Origin: Pseudomonas mangiferae
Lineage (GTDB): Bacteria; Pseudomonadota; Gammaproteobacteria; Pseudomonadales; Pseudomonadaceae
NCBI RefSeq assembly: GCF_007109405.1
Contig: NZ_VJOY01000001.1
Span: 124,001 to 188,000, forward strand
Direction: 5' to 3'
DNA length: 64,000 nt
Positions within the stretch are counted from its first letter, which is position 1, and each line of letters starts with the position of its first letter. The notes beneath the pieces were generated by a model. The model was not told the origin of the DNA. It did not search any database and saw nothing but the letters and a program-made list of their open reading frames with translations. Made by a program: the position numbers and the translations under genes. Shown here one piece after another: positions 1 to 8,044 of this stretch.

Positions 1-1
1 C

Positions 2-238
2 GGCGCCTTCGCCGCCGACGGCCACCTGACCCTCGGCGGCGCCATCCCGTGCAACACCGATGGCGGCGGGCTGGCTTCGAACCACCCCGGCAAGCGCGGG
101 CTGTTCGCCCTGATCGAGGGCGTGCGCCAGCTGCGCCAGGAAGGGCCCGGGGTCCAGGTGGCGGATGCCGAGGTGGCCCTGGTTCATGGCCTGGGCGGCA
201 CCTTCTGTTCAGCGGCCACGGTCATCCTGACCGTTTGA
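2..238 (+). CDS. Thiolase-family protein, C-terminal part (cut by window start)
   Basis: This is the last 78 codons of an open frame that enters from the left edge and ends at TGA 236-238. The residues CNTDGGG near the start, SNHPG a few residues on, and the final HGLGGTFCSAATVIL are typical of the C-terminal half of thiolase/lipid-transfer-type proteins, where a glycine-rich loop closes the active site. Such proteins cleave or condense 3-oxoacyl-CoA and often pair with a DUF35 subunit. The next gene is DUF35, which strengthens the call. The N-terminal domain with the nucleophilic Cys is outside the window, so activity cannot be judged. Confidence 0.8.
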   Translation, partial: GAFAADGHLTLGGAIPCNTDGGGLASNHPGKRGLFALIEGVRQLRQEGPGVQVADAEVALVHGLGGTFCSAATVILTV

Positions 239-248
239 GGAGGCGACC

Positions 249-656
249 ATGCACCTGATTCGCGCCATCGTCCGCGACGAAATTTCCCGGCCTTGGTGGC
301 AGGCCCTGAACGACGGGCGCCTGCTGGTCCAGCGGGACCCGCGCAGCGGTGCCCTGCAGTGGTACCCCCGCGGCCATTGCCTCGCCGACCCGCTGCGCCC
401 GGCCGAATGGGTCGAGGTCTCGGGCAGGGGAACGCTGTTCAGTTTTTCCGTGATCCACCGCAGCCACCGCAAGCCGGAGCAGCCCTACGTCTGCGCGCTC
501 GTCGAGCTGGAGGAGGGGCCCTTGATGCTGTCGCAACTCACCGGCATGGAGGATCACGCCGTGCACATCGGGATGCCCGTGCGCGTGTCGTTCGTCGAAT
601 TCGACGAGGACGGGGCGCTGCCGGTGTTCGTACCTGAAACGGGGAGCCGTCCATGA
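249..656 (+). CDS. DUF35 (OB-fold) acyl-CoA-associated protein
   Basis: A 135-residue protein with a GGAGG ribosome binding site just before ATG 249; its end overlaps the next start by 4 bases. The layout is that of DUF35 proteins: a short helix with the PWW motif, a linker that is normally a rubredoxin-like zinc ribbon, then an OB-fold beginning near VSGRGTLFSFSVIHR. These proteins partner thiolase-like enzymes in acyl-CoA breakdown, and here the gene directly follows the thiolase. The ribbon is degenerate: the stretch RDPRSGALQWYPRGHC holds one cysteine instead of the usual four, so zinc is probably not bound. Function in the complex is inferred from family and context. Confidence 0.8.
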   Translation: MHLIRAIVRDEISRPWWQALNDGRLLVQRDPRSGALQWYPRGHCLADPLRPAEWVEVSGRGTLFSFSVIHRSHRKPEQPYVCALVELEEGPLMLSQLTGMEDHAVHIGMPVRVSFVEFDEDGALPVFVPETGSRP

Positions 657-1099
657 CCATCTACTTCGAAGACCTGACCGACGACGCGATCGAGTCGATG
701 CGGGTGACCGTCACCGAGGCCCACATCGTGACCTTCGCCGGGCTCACCGGCGACTTCAACCCGCTGCACATGGACGAGGTGGCGGCCAGCGACGGCCCCT
801 TCGGCCGGCGCATCGCCCACGGCATGCTGTCCTACTCGCTGAGCACCGGCATGCGCTCGGCCATCGACGACTGGGCCATCCTCGCCTTCATGGGCACCCA
901 GCGCAGCTTCCTGGCCCCGGTGTTCATCGGTGACACCCTGCACTACCGGGCCCGGCTCCAGTCCGGGCGGCGCAGCGCGTCCAGGCCCGACCGGGCCATC
1001 GTGGTGGTCGAGCTGAACCTGCTGAACCAGCAGGGGCAGGTCGTCCAGGCCGGCGAGGACACCTTCGCCGTCGCCTGCCGCCCGGAGGACCTGTCATGA
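653..1099 (+). CDS. MaoC-like enoyl-CoA hydratase
   Basis: A 148-residue single hot-dog protein. The hydratase-2 motif is intact as FAGLTGDFNPLH, with the catalytic Asp and His, followed by AHGMLS, which is common in MaoC proteins. The family hydrates trans-2-enoyl-CoA to the (R)-3-hydroxyacyl-CoA. ATG 653 overlaps the DUF35 stop, and the TGA overlaps the next ATG, so it is translationally coupled within an operon. Together with the following SDR and the preceding thiolase it supplies the hydration step of a beta-oxidation-like sequence. The substrate is unknown. Confidence 0.85.
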   Translation: MTIYFEDLTDDAIESMRVTVTEAHIVTFAGLTGDFNPLHMDEVAASDGPFGRRIAHGMLSYSLSTGMRSAIDDWAILAFMGTQRSFLAPVFIGDTLHYRARLQSGRRSASRPDRAIVVVELNLLNQQGQVVQAGEDTFAVACRPEDLS

Positions 1100-1845
1100 G
1101 CGGCCGCCTGAACGGGCGAGTCGCCCTGGTCACCGGTGGCGCGGGCGGCATCGGCGCCGCCGTCTGCCGACGCCTCGCCGACGAGGGCGCGACGGTGATC
1201 GTCGCCGACCTCGGTCCGGGCGCCGGGGCGCTGGAAGCCACGCTGCGCGAAGCGGGCCACACCGCCTACGCGGTGCCTCTGGACGTCACCCGCCGCGACA
1301 GCTGGGAGGCGGTGATGAACCACCTGCCGGACGGCCTCGAGCGCCTCGACATCCTGGTCAACGTGGCGGGTATCGTGCGGGATCGCTCGCTGCTGAAGAT
1401 GACCGACGAGGAGTGGGCCTCCGTGCTGGACGTCAACCTGCGAGGCAGTTGGCTGGGGTGCCAGTTCGGGCTCAAGGCCATGCTCGGCGGCGGCTGGGGG
1501 CGAATCGTCAACATCGCTTCCACCGCGATGTATGGCACCTTCGGGCAATCCAACTATTCCTCTTCCAAGGCGGGGGTGGTGGGCCTGACCCGCACCGTCG
1601 CCCTGGAGGCCGCGCGCCACGGGATCCTGGTGAACGCCGTGGCGCCCGGGGTGGTGGAGACCGCGATCCTCGGCAGCGTGCCGGAGGCGGTTCGCGAGGG
1701 GTGGATCGCGAAGATGCCCCTGCGGCGTCCGGCGCGGCCCGAGGAGATCGCCTCGGTGGTCGCGTTCCTGGCCTCCGACGATGCCAGCTACATGACCGGG
1801 CAGGTTCTGGTCGTGGATGGAGGGGTCACCACAGGGGATTACTGA
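1096..1845 (+). CDS. SDR-family 3-hydroxyacyl-CoA/3-oxoacyl dehydrogenase (FabG-like)
   Basis: A 249-residue classical short-chain dehydrogenase. It has the cofactor motif TGGAGGIG near the N-terminus, NVAG in the middle, a catalytic Ser in IAST, and the YSSSK catalytic pair. It ends with the usual GQVLVVDGG. The start ATG overlaps the MaoC stop by 4 bases. In this operon it most likely oxidises the 3-hydroxyacyl-CoA made by the MaoC protein before thiolysis. Cofactor preference cannot be told from the sequence with certainty. Length is standard for FabG-type enzymes. Confidence 0.85.
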   Translation: MSGRLNGRVALVTGGAGGIGAAVCRRLADEGATVIVADLGPGAGALEATLREAGHTAYAVPLDVTRRDSWEAVMNHLPDGLERLDILVNVAGIVRDRSLLKMTDEEWASVLDVNLRGSWLGCQFGLKAMLGGGWGRIVNIASTAMYGTFGQSNYSSSKAGVVGLTRTVALEAARHGILVNAVAPGVVETAILGSVPEAVREGWIAKMPLRRPARPEEIASVVAFLASDDASYMTGQVLVVDGGVTTGDY

Positions 1846-1900
1846 GTCACCAGACGTACGTCAGCACAACAACAAATCCAGCGAGAGCGGGGTGTATCCG

Positions 1901-2935
1901 ATGGGCGATTTTACTCGGCGTAGATTTCTACAAGTCACCGGCGTGGCCGGCACCGCCTTAGCGGCAGGGCTGATCCGGCCCAGCTTTGCCACGGAGTCGC
2001 TTTACGAAGCCGCCAAGGCGGAGGGGCAACTGAACCTCTACTGGGGCTCCTACGAGCAGAAGACCATCGAGGGCATCCGGGACGCGTTCACCAAGCGCTA
2101 CCCCGGGATTTCCGTCAACCTGCTGCGGCAGGCGTCCCAGACCGTGTACACGCGGCTGCGCCTGGAGCTGCAGAACAATTCCCCCAACTGCGACTCGTTG
2201 GGCAGCACCAACATCCTTCACTACCTGGAGCTGAAGAAGATCGGCGCGCTGATGCCGTTCCGGCCCGCCGGCAGCGAATTCCTGCCGAAGGACTTCCAGC
2301 GCCTCGACGCCGACGACCTGTACCACGTCGGCGCCATCAGCCTGACCGCCATCAACTTCCAGTCCGCCAAGGTCAGCGACGCCCCGGCGTCCTGGGAAGC
2401 GGCCCTGGATGGCAAATGGGCAGACAAGCTCACCATCGGCAGCCCGGCCTTCTCCGGCGACGTCTCGTCCTGGGTGGTGGCGATCCGCAAGAAGTACGGC
2501 GACCGCTACCTCAAGGAACTGGCCAAGCTCGACCCGAAGGTGGGGCAATCCAACGTGGACACGGTGACGGACATCCTCTCCGGCGAGCGCCTGGTGGGCC
2601 TGGCCGCGCCGTTCAGCGCCTCGCTGACCCAGAAGGCCGCCGGCAATCCCATCGACGTCTCCACCCCGAGCGACGGGACCATCGTCAACCTGGGGCTCAA
2701 CGCGATCCCGGCCAATGCGCCGCACCCCAACGCGGCGAAGCTGTTCTCCGAGTTCCTCTACGACCCGGAGGTCTCGCAGATCCTCGCGGCCAACTACTGG
2801 CCCACCCTGCGCACCGACGTGCCCTGGGCCGAAGGCCGCAGCCTGGAACAGCTCTCGTGGTACCGGAACCCGCCCGAGGACCTGGTGGCCGAGGTCGCCG
2901 AAGGCATCGCCAAGTGGAAAGAGATCATCGGCTGA
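1901..2935 (+). CDS. Tat-exported ABC transporter substrate-binding protein
   Basis: A 344-residue periplasmic binding protein. ATG 1901 is preferred over an upstream in-frame ATG at 1817 because it places a twin-arginine signal (TRRRFLQ, then a hydrophobic stretch ending near PSFA) at the very N-terminus. The mature part begins ESLYEAAKAEGQLNLYW, typical of the FbpA/PotD-like group that binds iron, thiamine, polyamines or small organic acids. The permease and ATPase genes follow directly. Location inside an acyl-CoA catabolic cluster suggests that the ligand is the carbon source degraded here, but no ligand can be assigned from sequence. Confidence 0.8.
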   Translation: MGDFTRRRFLQVTGVAGTALAAGLIRPSFATESLYEAAKAEGQLNLYWGSYEQKTIEGIRDAFTKRYPGISVNLLRQASQTVYTRLRLELQNNSPNCDSLGSTNILHYLELKKIGALMPFRPAGSEFLPKDFQRLDADDLYHVGAISLTAINFQSAKVSDAPASWEAALDGKWADKLTIGSPAFSGDVSSWVVAIRKKYGDRYLKELAKLDPKVGQSNVDTVTDILSGERLVGLAAPFSASLTQKAAGNPIDVSTPSDGTIVNLGLNAIPANAPHPNAAKLFSEFLYDPEVSQILAANYWPTLRTDVPWAEGRSLEQLSWYRNPPEDLVAEVAEGIAKWKEIIG

Positions 2936-2985
2936 GCCTGGAGGGCGGGCGCGTCCCGCCCCTCCCAACGCAGGAGTTGCCCGGT

Positions 2986-4743
2986 ATGGGTGTCACCGTT
3001 CACGCTTCATCGCCGGCCGCCGTTGCCGACGAGCTGAAGAACCACCGTCCATGGGTGCGCTGGGGCGTCGTCTCCGCGGTCCTGGTGGCGCTGTTCTTCC
3101 TCGTCGCGCAGCCCCTCGGCTGGATTCTCTATAACAGCTTCCACGACGATCAGACCCAGGCGCTGACGGTGGGCAACTACCTGCGGCTGTTCACCGCCAA
3201 GGGCCTGCTGCAGCCGCTGATCAATTCCATCGTCCTGGCGTTCTCCACGGCGCTGCTGTCGACCCTGCTGGGCGTCCCGCTGGCCTGGTTCGTGGCCCGG
3301 ACCAACATGCCGGGGCGGTCCTGGATCCGCCTGCTCACCCTGGCGGCCTTCGTCACCCCGTCCTTCATCGGCGCCCTGGGCTGGATCCTGCTGGCGGCGC
3401 CCAATGCCGGCTGGCTCAACGGGCTGTTCCGGGCGGCCACCGGCTCGGCCTCGCCGCTGATGAACATCTACTCCATGGGCGGGGCGATCTTCGTCTGCGC
3501 GATCTACACGGTGCCCTACACCTTCACCATCGTCGCCAGCGCCCTGGACGAGATGGCGGTGGAGCTGGAGGACGCGGCGACGACCCTGGGCGCCGGCGTC
3601 CTGCGGACCATGATGAGCGTGACCATTCCCATGGTGATGCCGGCGGTCATCGTCGGCTTCATCCTGTCCTTCATCCAGGGCATGACCCTGTTCGGCGTGC
3701 CGGCCTTCCTGCTGACTCCCTCGGGGACTGCCGTGGTCACCACCAAGCTGGCGGAGTTCTACCAGCTGTTCCCGCCGGAGATCTACATGGCGGCGGCGTA
3801 CTGCATGCCGCTGATCCTGCTCACCGGCGGGCTGTTCTGGGTGCGCAAGAAGATCCTCGGGCGCAAGCGCTTCGTCATGATCGGCGGCAAGTCGCGCGCC
3901 GGCCGCAAGGTGGACCTGAAGGCCTGGCGCTGGCCGGCCCTGGCGTTCGCCCTGATCGTCCCGGTGACCGCCGTGCTGCTGCCGTACTTCGCCCTGGTGG
4001 TGGTGTCGCTCTCCAAGGCCTGGGGGCAGGGCCCGTCCCTGGATAACCTGACCCTGCACTGGTACCAGTGGGCGGTGCTGGACAACCCGGCGACCCAGTC
4101 GGCGATCGTCAACTCCCTGGCTTACGCATCGGTCAGCGCGACCCTCTGCGTGCTGCTGGGCACCCTGATCGCCTACATCGTCGAGCGTCGCCTGGTGAGC
4201 GGCACTTCGTTCATCGCCAGCCTCACCAACTTCCCCATCATCATTCCGGGGATCGTGCTGTCGGTGGGCTTCTTCGCGGCCTACACCCAGCCGCCGCTGA
4301 ACCTGTACGGCACCGCGGCGATCCTGGTGGCGGCCTTCGTCGCGACCTTCCTGCCCATCGCCTTCTCCAACGGCGAGGCCACCCTCAAGGGCATCAGCCC
4401 GGACCTGGAGCGGGTGGCGCGAATCCTCGGCGCCAGCGAGGCGCGCACCTTCTCCAGCATCACCGTGCCGCTGATGCGCTCGGGCCTGGTGTCCGGCTGG
4501 CTGCTGGTGTTCATCCCGGTCATGCGCGAACTGTCGGTCGCGGTGTTCCTCATCACGCCGAAGACCAACGTCATGACCACCCTGATTTACAACTACAAGG
4601 ACGGCGGGAACTACGAGGCGGTCGCCGCCGCGAGCGTCCTGCTGTTGGTGGGCACCATGGCGGTGGTGGCCATCGCCCAGTGGGTCAACGTCAAGCTGGC
4701 CAGGCACAAGCGCGACAGAGCGGAAGCAGAGGTGGTGCAGTGA
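2986..4743 (+). CDS. ABC transporter permease, two fused transmembrane domains
   Basis: A 585-residue membrane protein starting at ATG 2986, behind a CAGGAG ribosome binding site. It consists of two BPD-type permease halves in one chain, as in the ferric (FbpB) and thiamine (ThiP) systems. Each half has an EAA-type coupling loop: DAATTLGAG in the first and RVARILGAS in the second, where the ATPase docks. Hydrophobic segments occur throughout. It lies between the binding protein and the ATPase and overlaps the ATPase start by 4 bases. The fused arrangement means one gene supplies the full membrane channel. Confidence 0.88.
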   Translation: MGVTVHASSPAAVADELKNHRPWVRWGVVSAVLVALFFLVAQPLGWILYNSFHDDQTQALTVGNYLRLFTAKGLLQPLINSIVLAFSTALLSTLLGVPLAWFVARTNMPGRSWIRLLTLAAFVTPSFIGALGWILLAAPNAGWLNGLFRAATGSASPLMNIYSMGGAIFVCAIYTVPYTFTIVASALDEMAVELEDAATTLGAGVLRTMMSVTIPMVMPAVIVGFILSFIQGMTLFGVPAFLLTPSGTAVVTTKLAEFYQLFPPEIYMAAAYCMPLILLTGGLFWVRKKILGRKRFVMIGGKSRAGRKVDLKAWRWPALAFALIVPVTAVLLPYFALVVVSLSKAWGQGPSLDNLTLHWYQWAVLDNPATQSAIVNSLAYASVSATLCVLLGTLIAYIVERRLVSGTSFIASLTNFPIIIPGIVLSVGFFAAYTQPPLNLYGTAAILVAAFVATFLPIAFSNGEATLKGISPDLERVARILGASEARTFSSITVPLMRSGLVSGWLLVFIPVMRELSVAVFLITPKTNVMTTLIYNYKDGGNYEAVAAASVLLLVGTMAVVAIAQWVNVKLARHKRDRAEAEVVQ

Positions 4744-5819
4744 GTCAGATCAAGATCAGCAACCTGCAAAAGCACTTCGGGGCGTTCCAGGCCCTCAAGG
4801 GCATCGACCTGATGGTGGAGGAGGGCACGCTGCTGGCGCTGCTGGGCCCGTCGGGGTGCGGCAAGTCCACCACCCTGCAGCTGCTCGCCGGCTTCGAGAC
4901 CCCGTCGGCGGGGGAAATCCGGGTCAACGACCGGCTGATCTCCAGTGCCCAGGGGGTGGTGCCGCCGGAGAAGCGGGACATTTCCCTGGTCTTTCAGAAC
5001 TACGCCGTGTGGCCCCACAAGACCGTGGCGGAGAACGTGGCGTTCGGGCTGCAGATCCGCAAGACGCCCCGGGCCGTGCTGGAGGAAAAGCTCGGGAAGG
5101 CCCTGAAGACCGTCCACCTGGACCACCTGGCCGACCGCTACCCGTCGGAACTGTCCGGCGGGCAGCAGCAGCGGGTCGCCCTGGCCCGGGCGCTGATCGT
5201 CGAGCCGAGCATCCTGCTACTGGACGAGCCCCTGTCCAACCTGGACGCGCACCTGCGGGAAGAAATGCGCTTCGAGATCCGCCAGGTTCACGACCTGCTG
5301 GGGCTGACCACCGTCTACGTCACCCACGACCAGGGCGAGGCCCTGGTCACCGCCAACCAGATCGCCGTCATGAACGGCGGCTCGGTGCAGCAGCTGGGTA
5401 CGCCCCGGGAGATCTTCGAGCGGCCGGCCAATGCCTTCGTCGCCGCGTTCATCGGCAGCAACAACGTCATCCAGGGGCAACTGGCCCGGGAAGGCGCGCT
5501 GCGCTTCGGCAGGACCGAGCTGGCGGGGCTGCAGCGGGGGCGCGGAACGGTCGGGGACCCCTTCGCCCTGTGCATCCGGCCGTCCAAGGTGCGGGTCGTC
5601 GCGCCCGGCGAGGCAAGCGGGAACGTGCTGCCCGGCCAGGTGATCCGCACCGCCTACCTGGGCGAGTACTGCGATGTGCTGGTGGACGTGGGGCACGGGG
5701 TATCGGTACGCGCCTTCACCCCACCGAGCCTGGATTTCAGCGTGGACCAGCCGGTGCTGCTGCACCTGCCCACCGAGGACTGCCAGCTCCTCGAACCCGC
5801 GCAGCGGGTGACGAGCTGA
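4740..5819 (+). CDS. ABC transporter ATP-binding protein (FbpC/PotA type)
   Basis: A 359-residue ATPase. The start is GTG 4740, overlapping the permease TGA (GTGA), which gives the N-terminus SQIKISNLQKHFGAF. Walker A is GPSGCGKST, the signature is LSGGQQQR, Walker B is ILLLDEP followed by LSNLDA, and the switch His is in VYVTHDQ. After about residue 240 there is a TOBE-like C-terminal domain, as in PotA/FbpC/MalK-type subunits. It powers the importer encoded by the two preceding genes. Nothing unusual is seen in its catalytic motifs. Confidence 0.88.
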   Translation: MSQIKISNLQKHFGAFQALKGIDLMVEEGTLLALLGPSGCGKSTTLQLLAGFETPSAGEIRVNDRLISSAQGVVPPEKRDISLVFQNYAVWPHKTVAENVAFGLQIRKTPRAVLEEKLGKALKTVHLDHLADRYPSELSGGQQQRVALARALIVEPSILLLDEPLSNLDAHLREEMRFEIRQVHDLLGLTTVYVTHDQGEALVTANQIAVMNGGSVQQLGTPREIFERPANAFVAAFIGSNNVIQGQLAREGALRFGRTELAGLQRGRGTVGDPFALCIRPSKVRVVAPGEASGNVLPGQVIRTAYLGEYCDVLVDVGHGVSVRAFTPPSLDFSVDQPVLLHLPTEDCQLLEPAQRVTS

Positions 5820-5879
5820 ACCCTGGCCGCGCCCACCCGGATTTTTCACAACGGCGCAGCGCCGTGAATGGGATGACAG

Positions 5880-6677
5880 ATGAACGTCGATGACAGCAGA
5901 GAACTGGTCCAGCAGCGGCATGGTGATGTCGTGTGGCTGGTCTTCAACCGGCCCCACGCCCTGAACGCGATGTCCCCGGCCATGGAAGCGGAGATGACCG
6001 CCGTGTTCCAGGCGCTGGCCACGGATGCCTCGGTGAAGGGCCTGGTCCTGATCGGCGCGACCGGCACCCGGCCGGCGTTCATGGCCGGCGCCGACTTCGG
6101 GGCACTGGAGAGCGCCACGACGCGGGAGGAGTTCCTCGATCTGGAAGGCCACAGCGAGGCCCTGATCCAGGCCCTGGAGGCGCTGCCGTTCCCCACGCTC
6201 GCGGCCATCGCCGGGCCGTGCGTCGGCGGCGGGGCGCTGATCGCCGCGGCCTGCGACGTGCGCCTGATCACGCCGTCGGCGCGCTTCGGCTTCCCCATCG
6301 CCAGGACCGTGGGCAATTGCCTGAGCGCCCTCAACTACCAGCGCCTGATCGACCTGTTCGGGCCGGCGCGGACCCGAGAGATGGTGTTCAGCGCGAAGCT
6401 GCTGGACGCCCCGGCGCTGATGGCCTCCGGCGCGTTCCGCGAGCTGGTGGCCGAGGACGACCTGGTGGCGGCGGCGCACCGCGCCTCGGCCCAGCTGGAA
6501 GCCCTCGCGCCCCTGACGCTCTGGGCCACCAAGACCGTGCTGCGGCGGCTGCGGGATACCCAGGTCGCCGGCGTCGCGGACGAGGACGTCCTGCTGCGTT
6601 GCTACCAGTCGAGCGATTTCCGTGAGGGCATTTCCGCCTTCCAGGAGAAGCGCCGCCCCCAGTGGAGCGGTGCCTGA
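5880..6677 (+). CDS. Crotonase-family protein (enoyl-CoA hydratase/isomerase-like)
   Basis: A 265-residue crotonase-fold protein. The CoA-binding and oxyanion-hole segments are present: PHALNAMS, FMAGADF and GPCVGGGAL. Both catalytic glutamates of classical enoyl-CoA hydratase appear lost. The position after GGG that normally reads C-E reads A-L, and the usual P-E of the second site reads P-I (FGFPIART). It may therefore be an isomerase, a lyase, a hydrolase or another CoA reaction rather than a hydratase. It stands about 60 bases after the importer ATPase gene and before a CoA-transferase, so a role in activating or shaping the imported acid as a CoA ester is plausible. Confidence 0.75.
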   Translation: MNVDDSRELVQQRHGDVVWLVFNRPHALNAMSPAMEAEMTAVFQALATDASVKGLVLIGATGTRPAFMAGADFGALESATTREEFLDLEGHSEALIQALEALPFPTLAAIAGPCVGGGALIAAACDVRLITPSARFGFPIARTVGNCLSALNYQRLIDLFGPARTREMVFSAKLLDAPALMASGAFRELVAEDDLVAAAHRASAQLEALAPLTLWATKTVLRRLRDTQVAGVADEDVLLRCYQSSDFREGISAFQEKRRPQWSGA

Positions 6678-6765
6678 ACCACCCACCCCTGAGATAACGG
6701 GCTAGTAGCCCGGCCCATCAATCCATGTATTCGCCGGCGCCACACGGCGCCGGAAGGGATGAGTC

Positions 6766-7965
6766 ATGCCTAGAGAAACTGAAACTGCCAAACGCGGGCC
6801 CCTTCACGGCATCAAGGTGGTGGACGCCACCCACATGCTGGCGGGGCCGTATTCCACCTGGCTGCTGGCCGCCCTGGGGGCCGACGTGATCAAGGTCGAG
6901 CGCCCGGGCGGCGGCGACTACACCCGCAGCATCGCGCCGTTCAAGGACGACGAGAGCATCTACTTCAACAGCGTCAACCGCAGCAAGCGCAGCGTGACCC
7001 TCAACCTCAAACAGGAAGAAGGCAAGGCGGTGTTCCGCCGGCTGCTGGAGTCCGCCGACGTGTTCGTCGAGAACAACCGGGCGGGGGTCATGGAGCGCCT
7101 GGGGTTCGGCTACGAGGCGGTCCGGCAATTCAACCCGGGGCTGGTCTACGCGTCGATTTCCGGCTTTGGCCAGGACGGCCCCTACAAGCACCTGCCGTCG
7201 TTCGACGTGGTGGCCCAGGCGATGTCCGGGATGATGAGCATCACCGGCGAGGAGTTCGGGCCGCCGGCGCGGGTCGGCATCTCCCTCGGGGACATCGGCT
7301 CGGGGCTGTTCACCACGGCAGGGGTGCTGGCGGCCCTGACCGCACGGGCTCGGGGCGGGGACGGGGCGTTCATCGACATCTCCATGCTGGATTGCCAGCT
7401 GGCGATGATGGAGAACGCCGTCGCCCGCTACCTGCAGGCGGGCGAGGTGCCCCAGCGGCTCGGCAGCCGGCACGCGCTCATCGCGCCGTTCCAGGCGTTC
7501 CCCACCGCCGACGAACCCATCGCCATCTGCGTCGACACCGAGGAGCAGTGGCAGCGCATGTGCCATGCGATGGACAGGGCCTGCTGGATCGACGATCCGC
7601 TGCTGCGGGACGGTACGCTGCGGGCACAGAACCATGCCCACCTGGAGCCGCTGATGAACGCGTGCCTGGTGGAGCAGGGCCGGGAGTGGTGGCTGGCCGT
7701 CTTGCAGACCGCCGACGTGCCCTGCAGCCCGATCAACTCGGTGCCCGAAGCCATTGCCGATCCCCAGGTCCAGTACCGCGGCATGATCGTCGAGGTCCCC
7801 GAGCACTCCGGGCGCCGCTACGTGAAGCACCCCTTCACCATCTCGGGCATGGAAACCACCGAGCAGGCGCCGCCGGCCCTGGGCGAACACACCGTCGCCG
7901 TGCTGCAGGAGCTGGGCTATTCGCCGATGCAGATCGACGCGTTCCAGGCCAACGGCACGGTCTGA
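6766..7965 (+). CDS. Family III CoA-transferase (CaiB/BaiF)
   Basis: A 399-residue protein of normal length for formyl-CoA transferase-like enzymes. It begins with a glycine/proline loop and the ATHMLAGPYSTWLLAALGAD segment. It contains a family-typical Asp in FDVVAQAMSG, which aligns with the residue that forms the acyl-aspartyl anhydride, and the DIGSGLF motif. Such enzymes move CoA between carboxylic acids. As the last gene of the cluster it is the likely activation step for the acid taken up by the ABC importer. Both substrates are unknown. About 90 bases separate it from the crotonase gene; no strong terminator is visible between them. Confidence 0.85.
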   Translation: MPRETETAKRGPLHGIKVVDATHMLAGPYSTWLLAALGADVIKVERPGGGDYTRSIAPFKDDESIYFNSVNRSKRSVTLNLKQEEGKAVFRRLLESADVFVENNRAGVMERLGFGYEAVRQFNPGLVYASISGFGQDGPYKHLPSFDVVAQAMSGMMSITGEEFGPPARVGISLGDIGSGLFTTAGVLAALTARARGGDGAFIDISMLDCQLAMMENAVARYLQAGEVPQRLGSRHALIAPFQAFPTADEPIAICVDTEEQWQRMCHAMDRACWIDDPLLRDGTLRAQNHAHLEPLMNACLVEQGREWWLAVLQTADVPCSPINSVPEAIADPQVQYRGMIVEVPEHSGRRYVKHPFTISGMETTEQAPPALGEHTVAVLQELGYSPMQIDAFQANGTV

Positions 7966-8044
7966 GCGGCGGGGCTGCGTGGTGGGGGCGTCTCTGCCGA
8001 CCGGGCTGTCTCGCATTGCCGGAGGGCATCGGGGCGCGCTGCGC

